A DNA stretch of 64,000 nucleotides, taken from positions 3,953,295 to 4,017,294 of the forward strand of contig RPFO01000079.1 of NCBI GenBank assembly GCA_009746045.1, in the 5' to 3' direction. Position 1 is the stretch's first letter. Every line of letters starts with the position of its first letter. Position numbers and translations under genes: made by a program. Positions 12,700 through 24,692 of this stretch are shown here, in pieces. Below the pieces are notes generated by a model, which was not told the DNA's origin, did no database searches, and saw only the letters and a program-made list of their open reading frames with translations. The DNA comes from Mesostigma viride (taxonomy: Eukaryota > Streptophyta > Mesostigmatophyceae > Mesostigmatales > Mesostigmataceae).

Positions 12700-13855
12700 A
12701 TTAATTAATTAATTAGACTCGTGCTCCCGTTGGGGAGTCACGGAGCATTAAACCCCGATGGATGGATGGATGGATGGATGGATGGATGGATGGGTGCAAA
12801 CAGTCCTACCGGTCTAATCTATCTACATCAGCTACATACTACATATCTATCTAACAGCATTCTAACTACAACATCTATCTAGACAGCCGCACTCTATGAC
12901 CTGGGCCCACTTGGCCTTGTCCATCATCTTCTTCCGAATCACGGAGAGGCCTAGGCCCCCCATGTCCTCTACTAGCTGTTCTTTGAAGGTGCAGGCCTTG
13001 CGGCGTCTAATGTTCATCACAGGGCCCGGCCGGATCAGAAAATCAGAAAATCAGAAAATCAGAAAATCACGGGGCCCGGCCCACGTCAGGAGGTGCCGGC
13101 CAGGCTGAGCTGGTCGCAGTCCTGCGGGGGGGCCACGTGAGGTGTCTACCTGGTTGGTGCGAGCTAGGTGCCCTACTAGCTGCAGGCACCGCTGGTGCTG
13201 GAGATATATGGCATGCCCTGGTACAGGTCCTCATTGCGGACATGAACACCATATCCTACTCTGAAAATGGATCGCAGCATGTTGGTGACCGCGCCGTCCA
13301 GCTTGCGGGCCAGGTCGGCGGTGAGGGTCCACGTCTCGGCTCCATACGTGAGAACAGGAAGGACGAGGACCTTGAACAGGTCCTGTTTCTCGATCTTGCC
13401 CAGGGGCTTGCGCCACAGGGCCCGGTACTGGCGTAAAGCGTGCCAGGCGAGGGAAATGCGATGGTCTGGACACATCAACCTCGCAGCTGGGGAGCAGGCT
13501 GCCCAGCAGCTTAACGCGGTCCCGATACAGGACTCGAGAGCCGTCTAGGAGAAAGAGGGGCGGCGGTGGGTTGGTGAGCCCAACCGCCAGGGCCTCTGTC
13601 TTCTTGCTGACCTCAAGCCCCACTGCACGGGCCTCGAGAGCCAGGCAGTCAAGCCATGTCTGCACATGCTCAGTGCCCTCGAAGAGGGTGGTGTCGTCTG
13701 CGTAGATGATGTCTGCCAGCCGAATCTCCGTGTCCGCACCGCCATGCCAGAATTTGTTAGCAACCTGCACTCCTGGTGGTAACTTCCCTGCCCACGATGC
13801 GGGCAAATCGCTTGCGCGCCTGAATCATTACGTATTCGACAACAATAATGAACAG
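12700..13855 (-). mobile_element. 5'-truncated LINE copy 7, hybrid copy at the duplication junction
   Basis: It has the same parts as copy 5 (RT palm YADD, C-terminal part, 3' UTR, hairpin, TTAA tail at 12700-12714). Left of about 13282 it carries variants of the copy at 19343-20605, including the AATCAGAA repeat at 13037-13070. Right of 13332 it carries variants of copy 5 (CCACGTCTCGGCTCC). The RT is frame-broken. Confidence 0.9.
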
Positions 13856-16800
13856 ATTGACCTAGGATTGGATCCCACCACTCCCCGGGATGTGTCTGGC
13901 CAGTGGTGGATTAGTTGAGTCAAAATGTTAAGTTTACATGGTACTCCCTGCTTAAGTTAACTCCAGATCCAAGGCCAAAACTGGCCACCTAAACCACTTG
14001 CACTTGCATAGAAACAATAGCCGATCTCAGATTATGCTGTAACTTTGCAGTGGTGATGAATAGTAGTTGTTCTGACCTTGTACAAAGTTCTACGCCATTT
14101 GGAGCCCTAGTTGGTGACGAATGCTAGCAAAATTTTGCTATCATTCGTTCATTTCATATAATATTTAACCCAAAAAATGTCAGAATGCCACCAAAACTTA
14201 TCGTCATCATGCCAGCACCTGACGCATGGTCTCAACAAGTCATGAGCAAAAATTCAGATCATGCAGAGCCCAAAATGGTGACATTTGCCAGCAATTGTCG
14301 CCATTTTTTGCTTTTTTACTCACAATTTTAACAACATTAACCACCAAAACACTCTCCAAGCTGGGGCACATCATTTAAATCTTTGCAGGCAACTCAAGAA
14401 TGACTATTACAGACAGTGTGCAAAAACTTGGTGCATGTGAATGCCTGAGTGGTGACCATTGCTAGCAGAATCCATCATGTAAGGTAGGCATTGCCAGTAT
14501 GCCAAAAAGCTGTGATGGGCAGTGCATGTCCATATGTACACCCCATGAAACCATGCCTCTAAACTACTTGGCACATTGCAAAATGGGAAGGAAAGGTGAA
14601 CAATACATGCAACATCACTAACACAGCCATTTGAATGCTACTAACACGCACCATGCATGATATACACTACGTGTAATTACTGTAATACATGTCGAGAATA
14701 TGCCGAGCGAGCATATCAAGGTGCAGTGACCCCAACGCTGGCACATGTCACCTGGCATCAACGTATGCTCACATGATATGGCATTGGCATATCCCATGTC
14801 TCCATCTCTTGCACTTTGTGGCCACCAAGCCACCCATGCAGTCGCCCACCCATGCAGCCACCTGGCCACCCACCCACACAACTCGCGCGCCCGTGCACCC
14901 AGACAGCCACCTGTCCTCCCACCCAGTGACCCACCCACCCAGCCAGCTGCGCACGTGCTTACCCAACTTATATAACCATGTGTGCACCTAGGCACCCAAC
15001 CACCTACCAACCCACTTGGACATCCGCCCACCCACCAAGGCACCTGCGCAACCCACACACCAACTAGGTAATAACTAATAATAAGGAGGCATTCCCCCAT
15101 CCAATGAGCCAACCACCCAACCACCTAATAAACACCCAGCCAGCTGGCCCCATATGCACCCGTCCGGCCACCCACCCACACACCTACCCACTCAACCACT
15201 CACTGCCCCCACACCCTTATACCCACTGACCCACCCACTGACCCACCCACACATGCATATATTTTCTCAGCCAGCACCCCGGCACCTACCTCACCCCCAA
15301 CCTGCACAGCCCTTCACCCGCGATAGGTGAGTCGGTCCCAACCACAAACCCATCCACGCATCCATATCTGTGCGCCCACCCGTCCATCTACCCGTCCCTT
15401 CGCCCACCCACCCACATCTAGTCATCTACACATCCACCAGCCACCACTGAACCACCAATGGCCCACCCGTGGACCAACCCACCCACCCACAGACATCCCT
15501 AACCAACCAACCACCAACCCACCACCCTCAAAACCGTGCAGTTGTTTCACTCATGCATCCAACAAAACACCCACTTCAAAGTCCCCAAAGCCTATCATCA
15601 CCCAGCCACCTGGCCATCTGCCAATAACCGACCGCCCTTGCACTCATCCACCCACCATGACCAGCCAGCCACCCACCCACCCTCTCCAACTGCCTGTGTT
15701 CCCACCTACGCAGCCAGCCATTTACCAAGGCATCCACCTATCAGCCGCCACCTGCCATTGAACCCACCCACGCCTAGGCATCCCTTGAAGCATCTATAGC
15801 CCAAGCCTCCCACCCAAGGCTCTCTGGGCAATCAAACAACCAAACAACCAATCACCCAGCTATACAACCACCTAACCACCTAACCACTCAACAACACAAT
15901 CACCGAACCACCTAACTACCCAACACCCAAACCAGCCAGGCATGTGCCCGCCTCGCATGCCCTCACCATTGCAACACCCCATACACGCCCCGCTCACCTA
16001 GCCAGCCACACACCCAGCCAGTCTCCTGCTCAACTCACGCATGAAGGCAATATCAGCCATGCATGGCCTCACCTTGCATCACTTGCATTGCCTGGGTAAT
16101 TTGCATGAGACAGCTTCCATCTCATTGTCAGCAACTGAAAAGGCTCTTTCTTCACAGTAATGAATAAGCAACAACGTTGGAAACGCTCCCATTCCTCTTT
16201 AAAACAGTCTTTAAATCAGAAAGACAAGGGCAAATATCTGGACAAGGTGGCAATAACCACTGCACCATGCTCTTGAGAAAGTCTTAACAATCCAGCTTTC
16301 TACCCTTTCAGAAGCTGCCTTGCGTTAGCAACGATTCTGGGCCCTCTGGCTCGCTCACCTCGCTTAATCTGCGCTTCTTTATGGCTGCCGGGATATGCGA
16401 AGCTTGACCCGAGCGTGTCGTGGCGAGGTCGTCTGCCCGACTCATCACATCTCGAAACCGCACTGCCGACTAATAAAAACGATGCCCCCCTTTGCCTTTT
16501 GTATCTGGCGTCAAAAGAACAATGAACTCGCTAGGAAAACACTGTCGCAAAGAGCTTCCTACAGGCATTATAAGCAATTTTCGCAGCTTTTACCGCACTT
16601 ACTGCACATCCGGAAGACCATTAGCGGCCTTAGCGCGGAAGCTTGGGCACGCCACATCTTCTGCTGGCTTATTGCCGCAGGCTGGCAGCATAGGAACGTC
16701 GGGCATAGCCTAAAGAGCTGATTATCTGACGACAAAGATATGCATTGCATGAAGCAACAAACAGACGGATTTCGCACCCCCATATTTATTCACGTCAATG

Positions 16801-17226
16801 CCGGACAATTAAAAGCGAAACTCAAAAAACGAAAACACTAACGTTTTCGGGAATATTATAACGAACAAGCTGAGCTATCGTGCCGGGATTTTCGTATCCT
16901 CATGTGACCAAGACTTTGAGACACGTACCACCGAGAAATCCGGTTTCAGTCGCGAAAAACTGGTCCGCTGTGAAAAAAACTTTTTGTCCCGTTCAATCAG
17001 TGCCCGCGTCGCAATCACAGCCTATATAAGTCCAAAATTATTCTATGGATTAACCGTGATGTAAGCTTCGTTTTGACACCTCGAGCGGCTGCAATGACGC
17101 AAGTTTCAGAACGCTAGCTCATGCTCGACCGCCATGGGTGTTTTCGTCGTTTTCGTCAGTCGTGGCGCGGGAAAAATCTAGATCTCGGACGAATTCCGGA
17201 CAATAATTTATGTAAAAATTTGGCGG

Positions 17227-18905
17227 GGCTCGCGGTGTTGTGCTCCAGAGCGCCGCGCTGAAGGTCTTCATGCGCATGATGCTGCACAGGCTCCGCGCCG
17301 CGCTGGACCCACGCCTGGGTGAGTCTCAGATGGGTTTCCGTCGTGGTCGTAACACTGTCATGCATGGCTGTGTTTGTCGCGCGCCGGTTGATGGAGGACG
17401 GGTGCGTCGCCTTCCCCCTGACAGTTTGCCGCTGGTCTTCATTTTTGTTGACTATATCAAGGCCTTTGACACGGTTCTCTGGGAGGCTCTTTGGGCCATC
17501 CTAGCTCTGGATCGGGTACCACCTGCGTTTATTGCTGCCATTCGCCGACTGTATGAGGGCTCACAGGCAGTAGTGCGGACTGCGGAAGGCACCACTCCAC
17601 CATTCCCCCTTCACCACGGGGTGTGGCAAGGTTGTGTCCTGTCCCCATACCTGTTCATTATTGTCGTGGATCACGTCATGCGCCGAGCACGTGCGCGCTG
17701 TACTGCTCTTAAGGGGTTCGAGCCAGGCTTGGACATCCTTAACGTGAAAGAGCACGGCGGGGTTAGACCTGGTTACCGCCTGGCCGACCTGATTTATGCG
17801 GATGACACCACCCTCATCGAGAGCCCCGAGCACATTCAGACCTGGCTGGACTGTCTGGGCCTGGAGGCGCGGGCGGTGGGGTTGGAGATTAGTGTCAAAA
17901 CTGAGGCGATGGTGATTGGGGCCTCCAGTATACACCACCGCTGCCGCGCCTGCTCGACGGGACGGAGGTCCCGTTCCGAGACCGCTTCAAGCTGTTGGGG
18001 AGTTGGCTCCCTGACACTGCCGACGATGTGGACACCCGCATCGGCCCTGCCTGGGCCAAGCTCCGTTCGCTCAAAACCTACTGGCGCTCGAAGGGCCTGG
18101 GCGAGCACCGCAAGCGCATGCTCTTCAAGGTCCTCGATCGTCCTCACGGTGCTCACGTATGGCGCGCCGAGGCGTGGACCATCCCACCCAAACTGGCAGC
18201 TAGGCTAGACGGCACGGTTTGACAGGATATGCTCCGACAGGTCCTTAATTAACGTAGGGTTTTCCGAGCGTTCGTCATCAGAGTCTTTGTATCATGGCAT
18301 GCCTCGTATTTCGGACGAGATTAGGCAGCGAGGGATAGCATTTGTAGGACACCTTGCTCGCACCAGCCAGGTCGACACCGCCCTTGGCCTGGCCGGCCCC
18401 CAGCGGCTTGGCCAGCCAGCGGGGCGCCGGACACATTCTGACCTACTAGGCCCCGAGTGATAGTAGCTGGCCTGGCCCCGAGGGCATTCCCAAAAGGGTA
18501 GGGAAACCTGTCACGAGCTACATTCAGATGTTGCTGGACGACCGGCTAGTGGTCCCAGCCCAGTTTGAGCACCGCGTCCACTCTCTCTCCCGTCTTTGGA
18601 CTGCCATGTAGGACAAGACGCGGTGGAAGAAGATTGTCACTTGAGGCGCACACGCCCGGCCCTGTGGGCAAACCACCTCCCCCCAAGCGGAGGAGGCGTT
18701 TTGATGAGTATATGTGTAGTTAGGATTTTCTAGATAGCTTAGAGTTAGTTAGGATAGTTCGATCACGCGGCTTCCTCCACCCCATCCATCATGGAATATG
18801 TGCTACATGATCTCCCCACGGAGGCATGTTATAATTTAATTTAATTTAATTTAATTTAATTTAATTTAATTTAATTTAATTTAATTTAATTTAATTTAAT
18901 TTAAT
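17227..18905 (+). mobile_element. 5'-truncated LINE of the second family, TTTAA tail (unit B)
   Basis: This is the duplicate of 10577-12262, with RT motifs A and C in 17240-17925, the C-terminal part in another frame (about 17995-18222) and the (TTTAA)n tail at about 18833-18905. It shares its 5' truncation and frame break with the unit A copy. Confidence 0.85.
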
Positions 18906-19085
18906 GCGCGTGGGCCACATGCTAGGCTAAGCCTGACTAATCTACACTACTGGTATATGTTCCCTAGTCTGAGGTGGCAGGAGGGGCCTGCCAGGGCTTG
19001 TGGTCAACGTACGTGGATGACCGCCCCCCTCCAGCCAGTACACCGGCTTCCCCCCTGCACGCTGCCGGAGCTGAAGGCAGGTCGA

Positions 19086-19342
19086 TCGTGCTCCCGTTGG
19101 GGAGTCACGGAGCAATGTTAACCCCGATGGATGGATGGATGGATGGATGGATGGGTGCAAACAGTCCTACCGGTCTAATCTATCTATTATACATCAGCTA
19201 CCTACAAAATCTATCTAACAGCATCACTAACTACAACATCTATCTAAACAGCATCACGCTACCCTAGGGGAGCTGTCTGGCGTGCCTACCGCGGGTTTTC
19301 ACACGCGGGCGCGTCCCCACAGGGGGGGGCTCGTTGTCCTCT
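19086..19342 (-). mobile_element. LINE 3' UTR-only copy (unit B)
   Basis: This is the duplicate of 12443-12699. It again abuts the TTAA tail of the next LINE copy. Confidence 0.7.
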
Positions 19343-20605
19343 ATTAATTAATTAATTAGACTCGTGCTCCCGTTGGGGAGTCACGGAGCATTAAACCCCG
19401 ATGGATGGATGGATGGATGGATGGATGGATGGATGGATGGATGGATGGATGGATGGGTGCAAACAGTCCTACCGGTCTAATCTATCTACATCAGCTACAT
19501 ACTACATATCTATCTAACAGCATTCTAACTACAACATCTATCTAGACAGCCGCACTCTATGACCTGGGCCCACTTGGCCTTGTCCATCATCTTCTTCCGA
19601 ATCACGGAGAGGCCTAGGCCCCCCATGTCCTCTACTAGCTGTTCTTTGAAGGTGCAGGCCTTGCGGCGTCTAATGTTCATCACAGGGCCCGGCCGGATCA
19701 GAAAATCAGAAAATCAGAAAATCAGAAAATCACGGGGCCCGGCCCACGTCAGGAGGTGCCGGCCAGGCTGAGCTGGTCGCAGTCCTGCGGGGGGGCCACG
19801 TGAGGTGTCTACCTGGTTGGTGCGAGCTAGGTGCCCTACTAGCTGCAGGCACCGCTGGTGCTGGAGATATATGGCATGCCCTGGTACAGGTCCTCATTGC
19901 GGACATGAACACCATATCCTACTCTGAAAATGGATCGCAGCATGTTGGTGACCGCGCCGTCCAGCTTGCGGGCCAGGTCGGCGGTGAGGGTCCAAGTCTC
20001 GGCCCCATACGTGAGAACAGGAAGGACAAGGACCTTAAACAGGTCCTGTTTCTCGATCTTGCCCAGGGGCTTGCGCCGGCCACAGCTGGGGCCCGGTACT
20101 GGCGTAAAGCGTGCCAGGCGAGGGAGATGCGATGGTCCACATCAACCTCGCAGCTGGGAAGCAGGCTGCCCAGCAGCTTGACGCGGTCCCGATACAGGAC
20201 TCGAGAGCCGTCTAGGAGATAGAGGGGTGGCGGTGAGTGGGTGAGCCCAACCGCCAGGGCCTCTGACTTCTTGCTGACCTCAAGCCCCTCTGCGCGGGCC
20301 TCGATAGCCAGGCAGTCAAGCCATGTCTGCACGTGCCCAGTGTCCTCGAAGGGGGTGGTGTCGTCGGCGTAGATGATGTCCGCCAGCCGAATCTCCGTTT
20401 CCGCTCCGCCATGCCAGAAGTGGTTAGCAACCTGCACCCCTGGTTCCCTACCCACGATGCAGGCAAATCGCTTGCGCGCCTTAATCATTACGTATTCGAC
20501 CACAATAATGAACAGGTAGGGCGACAGCACGCAGCCCTGCCACACACCCTTCTGTAAAGGGCATGGTGGCGTGGTCCCGTAAGAAGTGCGCACCGAAGTG
20601 GTAAC
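19343..20605 (-). mobile_element. 5'-truncated LINE copy 10, right flank of the duplication
   Basis: This is the longest RT piece of the TTAA family in the window. On the minus strand it carries GVWQGCVLSPYLFIIVVEYV (motif B region, near 20540) and LADIIYADDTTPFEDT (motif C, near 20365), then the C-terminal part, 3' UTR, hairpin and (TTAA)n tail (19343-19357). The RT frame is open from about 20600 to 20000 and continues in another frame. The 5' truncation near 20605 abuts, head to head, the ORF1 element on the other strand. Confidence 0.88.
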
Positions 20606-20634
20606 CAGGATGGGGCCAGATTGGCCTGCCATCC

Positions 20635-21747
20635 ATGCTGCCAACTCAATCCGAATGCGTTCATTGCCCAGGTGAAGTGGCTCAAATCAACTATCAGCCA
20701 ATTAGCCATGGAGAGGTTCTTAACAGGGGAGACCACCGCCTCGCTATCCTGTGCAGCTTCTTCCAGCTACCCCTGGACCAAATCGCCACCAACATCCGCG
20801 CCCCAGCCCAGCCTGCGCAGCCGACAGCCACATCGGCTTCCTCCCTCTGCAAGGATGACATCCGAGCAGTGCTGGAGGAGCACGTGACCTGGCCGTTGGC
20901 CGAGAAGCTGACCTCGCTGAACACGACGCTCAACACGGTGGAAGCCCGGGTCTCCAACGTGGAAACCAAGGTCGTCCACAAGCTACAACCCCAGTTCACG
21001 GCGCTACACACCGCGGCGCAGGCTTCGGAAACGCATGCTGCACTTGTTTCTCGCCTTAACCAGGTGGAGGGCAAGTGTGGCGTGCTCATGAAGAAGCTTG
21101 AGGCCATCACCGCCCACACCGAGGCCCTGGCCACACAGGTCCCCAAGATAGCGGAGCAGACGGCCACCATTGCATCCCAGCCACCCCGGCAGGATGCTGG
21201 CGACCTCCCGCCGCTCTCCTACGCGGACCTGCTGCGGTCAGCGACCGCCTCCACCACCGACGCCATCGCCACAAAGCTCCAGGAGCTGGAGGACCACCGC
21301 CAAGCCCAGCAACGGGAGGTCACCGACCGCGCTCGCCGCGAGTGCCGAGTGGTGCTACGTCGCTTCCCCCAGAAGCCAGGTGAGACGTCAACCTCTCTTG
21401 CTGACGAGCTCAAGAACCAGCTTCTTACCCTCATGGGCCTGGTAGGTGAGGTAGAACTGCGTGGGTGCCACCGCCTTCCCCACTCACGGGACAAGGCGGC
21501 TCCCCCACCAGTCCTACTCACCTTCCCCTCCCCTGAGGATAAGCAGCGGTTCCTCTCTCGTCGCAAGCGGTTGCACGACCTCACCTGGACGCTGGATGAC
21601 GACCTCACCCCCGCTCAGCAACAGCAGCGACGCGACCTGTGGCCGGAATACCTCCGCCATAAGCAGGACCCCCAGAAGCCCAAGGTGTACTGGAGGGGCG
21701 GGGACCTGATGATCAACCACAAGATGTGGACGCCCCCAGCGGGCTAG
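20635..21747 (+). CDS. LINE ORF1-type RNA-binding protein, 370 aa
   Basis: LINE ORF1 proteins coat the element RNA in the cytoplasm and act as trimeric nucleic-acid chaperones. The N-terminal third is Ala/Pro/Gln-rich. A heptad-like coiled coil runs from about residue 75 to 180 (LTSLNTTLNTVEARVSNVET onward). A basic stretch then leads into an RRM-like domain at about 235-310 (RECRVVLRRFPQ, LRGCHRLP, PVLLTFPSPEDKQRFLSRRK). The C-terminal domain ends VYWRGGDLMINHKM, like the L1 ORF1 C-terminus. The frame is intact over 370 codons, with ATG at 20635. The true start could lie upstream if the element is 5' truncated. No zinc knuckle is seen. Confidence 0.75.
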   Translation: MLPTQSECVHCPGEVAQINYQPISHGEVLNRGDHRLAILCSFFQLPLDQIATNIRAPAQPAQPTATSASSLCKDDIRAVLEEHVTWPLAEKLTSLNTTLNTVEARVSNVETKVVHKLQPQFTALHTAAQASETHAALVSRLNQVEGKCGVLMKKLEAITAHTEALATQVPKIAEQTATIASQPPRQDAGDLPPLSYADLLRSATASTTDAIATKLQELEDHRQAQQREVTDRARRECRVVLRRFPQKPGETSTSLADELKNQLLTLMGLVGEVELRGCHRLPHSRDKAAPPPVLLTFPSPEDKQRFLSRRKRLHDLTWTLDDDLTPAQQQQRRDLWPEYLRHKQDPQKPKVYWRGGDLMINHKMWTPPAG

Positions 21748-22097
21748 AATAGCAATAGCCCTAGCTTGTAACCAAGGCAGCCATGCCTAGAATGTTGCCT
21801 AGCTGTGCCAACACACCTAGTCACGTGCCGCCAACGCACGGTACACAACCAGCCATAGCCTTAGCCTAGTCCTAGTACAGCCATGCTACGCCCTGGCTAT
21901 GTTCAGATTACTTGCCCACGCTCCTTGCTATGATATGCTCACATGGGTCTTATTGCACCCACAGTTTGCCGGATCGTTAGCCTGTCCTTTTAGCTAGCCG
22001 CGCCCGATTGCAGCTGTGGCATGCCTTTGGCATGAAGGAGACTGGGGGTCTCTGCCCTTTCTCCTGTAGTGCACACACAGGGATTAAAAGCACTTCG
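21748..22097 (+). other. 3' UTR of the ORF1-only element
   Basis: This is non-coding sequence leading to the shared 3' hairpin. It is unlike the CATC-rich 3' UTR of the RT-bearing copies. Confidence 0.6.
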
Positions 22098-22254
22098 GTG
22101 CTCCGTGACTCCCCAACGGGAGCACGAGTTTAATTAATTAATTAATTAATTAATTAATTAATTAGCCATCTGAATCTTTGTGCATGCCACTGAGAGCTAG
22201 GCCCCACACGTGAGGGTCAGGCATGCCAGACCCCCCAAAACCATAACATCAAAC

Positions 22255-23982
22255 TTAACTCGTCGTCTGTCCCAACTCAGTCCTCAAAAGAGGACTGAGT
22301 TGACCTTTTTCAACCGGGTGTAGCGACTAGGTGGGGGGTCCATCCCAAATGTTTTGATGTGGATCGAGGGTGTATTTGATGTCAATTTGCTGGAAAAAAT
22401 GCTGCGTTAGTGAAAACTTGACCCAAACACCTGGAAATTACTCGGACATATGACACCCTCGGCGAATTTGCATTTTTCGGGATAAGAGCGCGTGGGGAAA
22501 ATTTAATCAAATCATGGTGCACGTTAGAAAAATATAGGCATGTAAACAATATAGTTCTTGAAACGTGGCAAAAAACTGGGCTCAATTTGGCCACTGCCAC
22601 TGCCTGAAACAATTAAAAAACTCTCAGTCCTCAGGAGAGGAATGGGGCTTTTGCTAACTTTGCTAGCATGTAAGTGCGGTCATACTACACACCACCGTGG
22701 CCACCAACCATCCCAATCACCTCATTTCCCTTCAAGCGTAACAGGACAACACACTTGCATCATCATGCTGCAGTTGTATCATACCTTATCATGTAGTGAG
22801 AGCCTATGCATGCACGTAGGGAATGGGCTTGGATACCTACCAACAAAGGGTTATGTTATAAGTGTCAACCACCAATATAATGGGTAGGTTAAGCATCTTT
22901 CCATTGTTTCTAACAACAATAGATATGGCTATAACTGTTTTTCCTTGCCATGATGTGGCCAACATAGTTGCTGGCACATGATGGCAGTGGTTTGTCACCA
23001 AGACTTTTCACTCACCCGTATAAGCTTGAAAGCACCCTTGACGCAGGCTGTGGCCGCACAATCATGCAGTATGAACGTAGCAAAAGAATAACTAACATCT
23101 ATGAAGGTGTTTAAACCTGCACAGCTCCTAAAACCCTGCACAACTACACTGGGTTAAGGCAAATGCCTGCTAACATCATCTGAAAAGGGGGTTTTAGAGA
23201 GGGGCAGGCAACGGTCAAGAAAGAGCATCAAGACTTGAACCTGACAACGCCTGGCAAGCTTAAACTCATGTAAGAACATCAAGAAACGAAGAGGCAACGA
23301 TAATCCGACTTTACATGGCACGGCTGGCGTTACCTTGGCCCAGGCGGTGCCCGCAAAAGTGGCACTTTGCGGCACATAGACCATGACGTGACAGAGTGGT
23401 CGAAATCATCAAATCTATACTGCCACTCAATTTATTCTAATACAATACATGTTACAATGTAGAAAGAAACCTATCAGCCATTGAAATCGCGCCGGAAAGC
23501 AAGCGCAGTCATCAATTCCGTCGACCTGCCTTATCGCAGTTTTTTCCAGCAAGAACAGTGCCGACACCGGGTAAATCGCTTCCCTGCGAGCTAAAAATTA
23601 GGATTTATCATCTATAGGACATATAAAATCTATTTCCTGAGTTTGGATAGCTAACTCGTCCGCAAACGTAAACTGCATGCATGGGCGCGAGCCGCCATGG
23701 CTAGGTCGTGCATTTCCGGAACTCGCGTTTCACGTGGAAAAGTACCCTTACCACCTGTACTTTGACCGTACATTTAGCCGCTCATACCAAATCCAAAAAA
23801 ATCCCAAAAATATGTCCAAGAAAGATCTTTTCACGTAGTATTTGAATAAATTTTGAGAGAATTTTTTTGTCAAACATTCTGACCGGGGCGAATTTTGTAC
23901 AGAACCTCAAAACTCGGTCCTCAGGAGAGGACTGAGAAAAACTCAGTCCTCTCCAGAGGTAGTGGGACAGACGACGAGTTAA
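22255..23982. mobile_element. Non-autonomous TIR DNA transposon bounded by TTAA (~1.72 kb)
   Basis: Perfect 20-bp inverted repeats TTAACTCGTCGTCTGTCCCA lie at 22255-22274 and (reverse) 23963-23982. If TTAA is the target duplication, the element is 22259-23978 with 16-bp TIRs. TTAA duplication is the mark of piggyBac-type transposons, but the TIR start (CTCGTCG) is not the usual CCY, so the superfamily stays open. Subterminal hairpins built on CTCAGTCCTC occur at 22274-22301 (12-bp perfect stem), about 22622-22645, 23911-23935 and 23941-23960. No transposase is visible inside. Confidence 0.8.
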
Positions 23983-24059
23983 CTGCGTCACGTAACCCAC
24001 ATGTCTGCCACTAGTTAATCACAGGGACCCTTTTGGCGCCCCATGCGTTAGGTGACGGC

Positions 24060-24350
24060 CAGGCTAGCTATGAGCAGGCTGCAGGGTCGCCCAGCGCCGT
24101 GATCTGCATGTCTTTCGTAGCATCGATTTCGTTGGTCCAGTCGGGCAAGGGGCTACCCAGCAGCTCATGAACAACTCCCGGCATGTAACAGGAGAGCCGT
24201 TGAGGAGGTAGAGGTCCGGTGGGCCGGCCCAGCGAGCCCGACCACCATCGCCTCGATGAGTCTTCTTGCTGACCTCGAGCTTGCAGGCCCGCCTCACGGG
24301 CGCCTCTATCGCGCTGGCCAGGCAGTCTAGCCACGTCTAGACATGTGCCG
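24060..24350 (-). pseudogene. Degenerate LINE reverse transcriptase fragment
   Basis: Minus-strand remnants read ARLPGQ, then LEVSKKT, then DLYLLNGSPV and ELLGSPLP across frames. These correspond to WLDCLALEAR, GLEVSKKT, LFLLDGSRVL and KLLGSLLPSC in the LINE copies. It is much older than the other copies. Confidence 0.6.
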
Positions 24351-24692
24351 GTTCAGCCACAATGGGTTAATAGAAGCAATGCTTCTCACTACACAATGTG
24401 GACCATAACAGCTGCTTGTTATCTTATTGTCGAAGCAAGCAACAAATAGTAAACTACAGCTGTTATCTCATCCGAGTTTGTTGCGTCGAATATTGAGGAC
24501 TTTGTTCTTATGATTCCTTGTCTAGCATACATCATGTCCGTGGCTTCACCGGCTTTTACTGCCAACAACAATTGGCAACCGGCTGTCACATGCTAGCCAT
24601 GTAGAAGCACCAGTAGCATTGGGCTAGCAACAGCACTTTAGTTCCCTTTCCTTGTGGCCGGCTTGCATGCATGGCATGGTCAAGGTACGATG
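24351..24692. other. Unassigned intergenic DNA
   Basis: No gene, RNA or repeat was recognised. It contains the sequence downstream of the GNAT gene. Confidence 0.4.

Larger units (their letters stand above)
6680..13310 (+). repeat. Tandem duplication, unit A (~6.63 kb)
   Basis: This unit is repeated almost base for base at about 13310-19950. Matching landmarks are offset by 6632-6663 bases, the difference coming from small indels and microsatellite length. The unit runs from inside LINE copy 5 to inside LINE copy 7. See the finding on the hybrid junction for the crossover interval. Confidence 0.9.
13310..19950 (+). repeat. Tandem duplication, unit B
   Basis: This is the second copy of the 6.6-kb unit. 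It holds, in order, the unassigned AT-richer DNA (13856-14818), the CCA-rich tract (14819-16020), unassigned DNA (16021-17226), the TTTAA-tailed LINE, the 3' UTR-only LINE copy and the start of LINE copy 10. Differences from unit A are mainly single-base indels and repeat-length changes. Confidence 0.9.
20606..22165 (+). mobile_element. ORF1-only LINE-like element with TTAA tail
   Basis: A single long LINE-type ORF1 (20635-21747) is followed by a ~340-bp 3' UTR, a hairpin (TGCTCCGT / ACGGGAGCA at about 22098-22127) and (TTAA)n to 22165. The hairpin is the same as in the RT-bearing TTAA LINE copies, but the UTR before it is different. No RT follows ORF1. It is either an internally deleted LINE or a non-autonomous derivative that keeps ORF1. 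Confidence 0.75.

Noticed and set aside
22382-24000. Short minus-strand frames inside the TTAA-bounded element as its transposase
   Set aside because: All are under 80 codons with no DDE or other recognisable motif.
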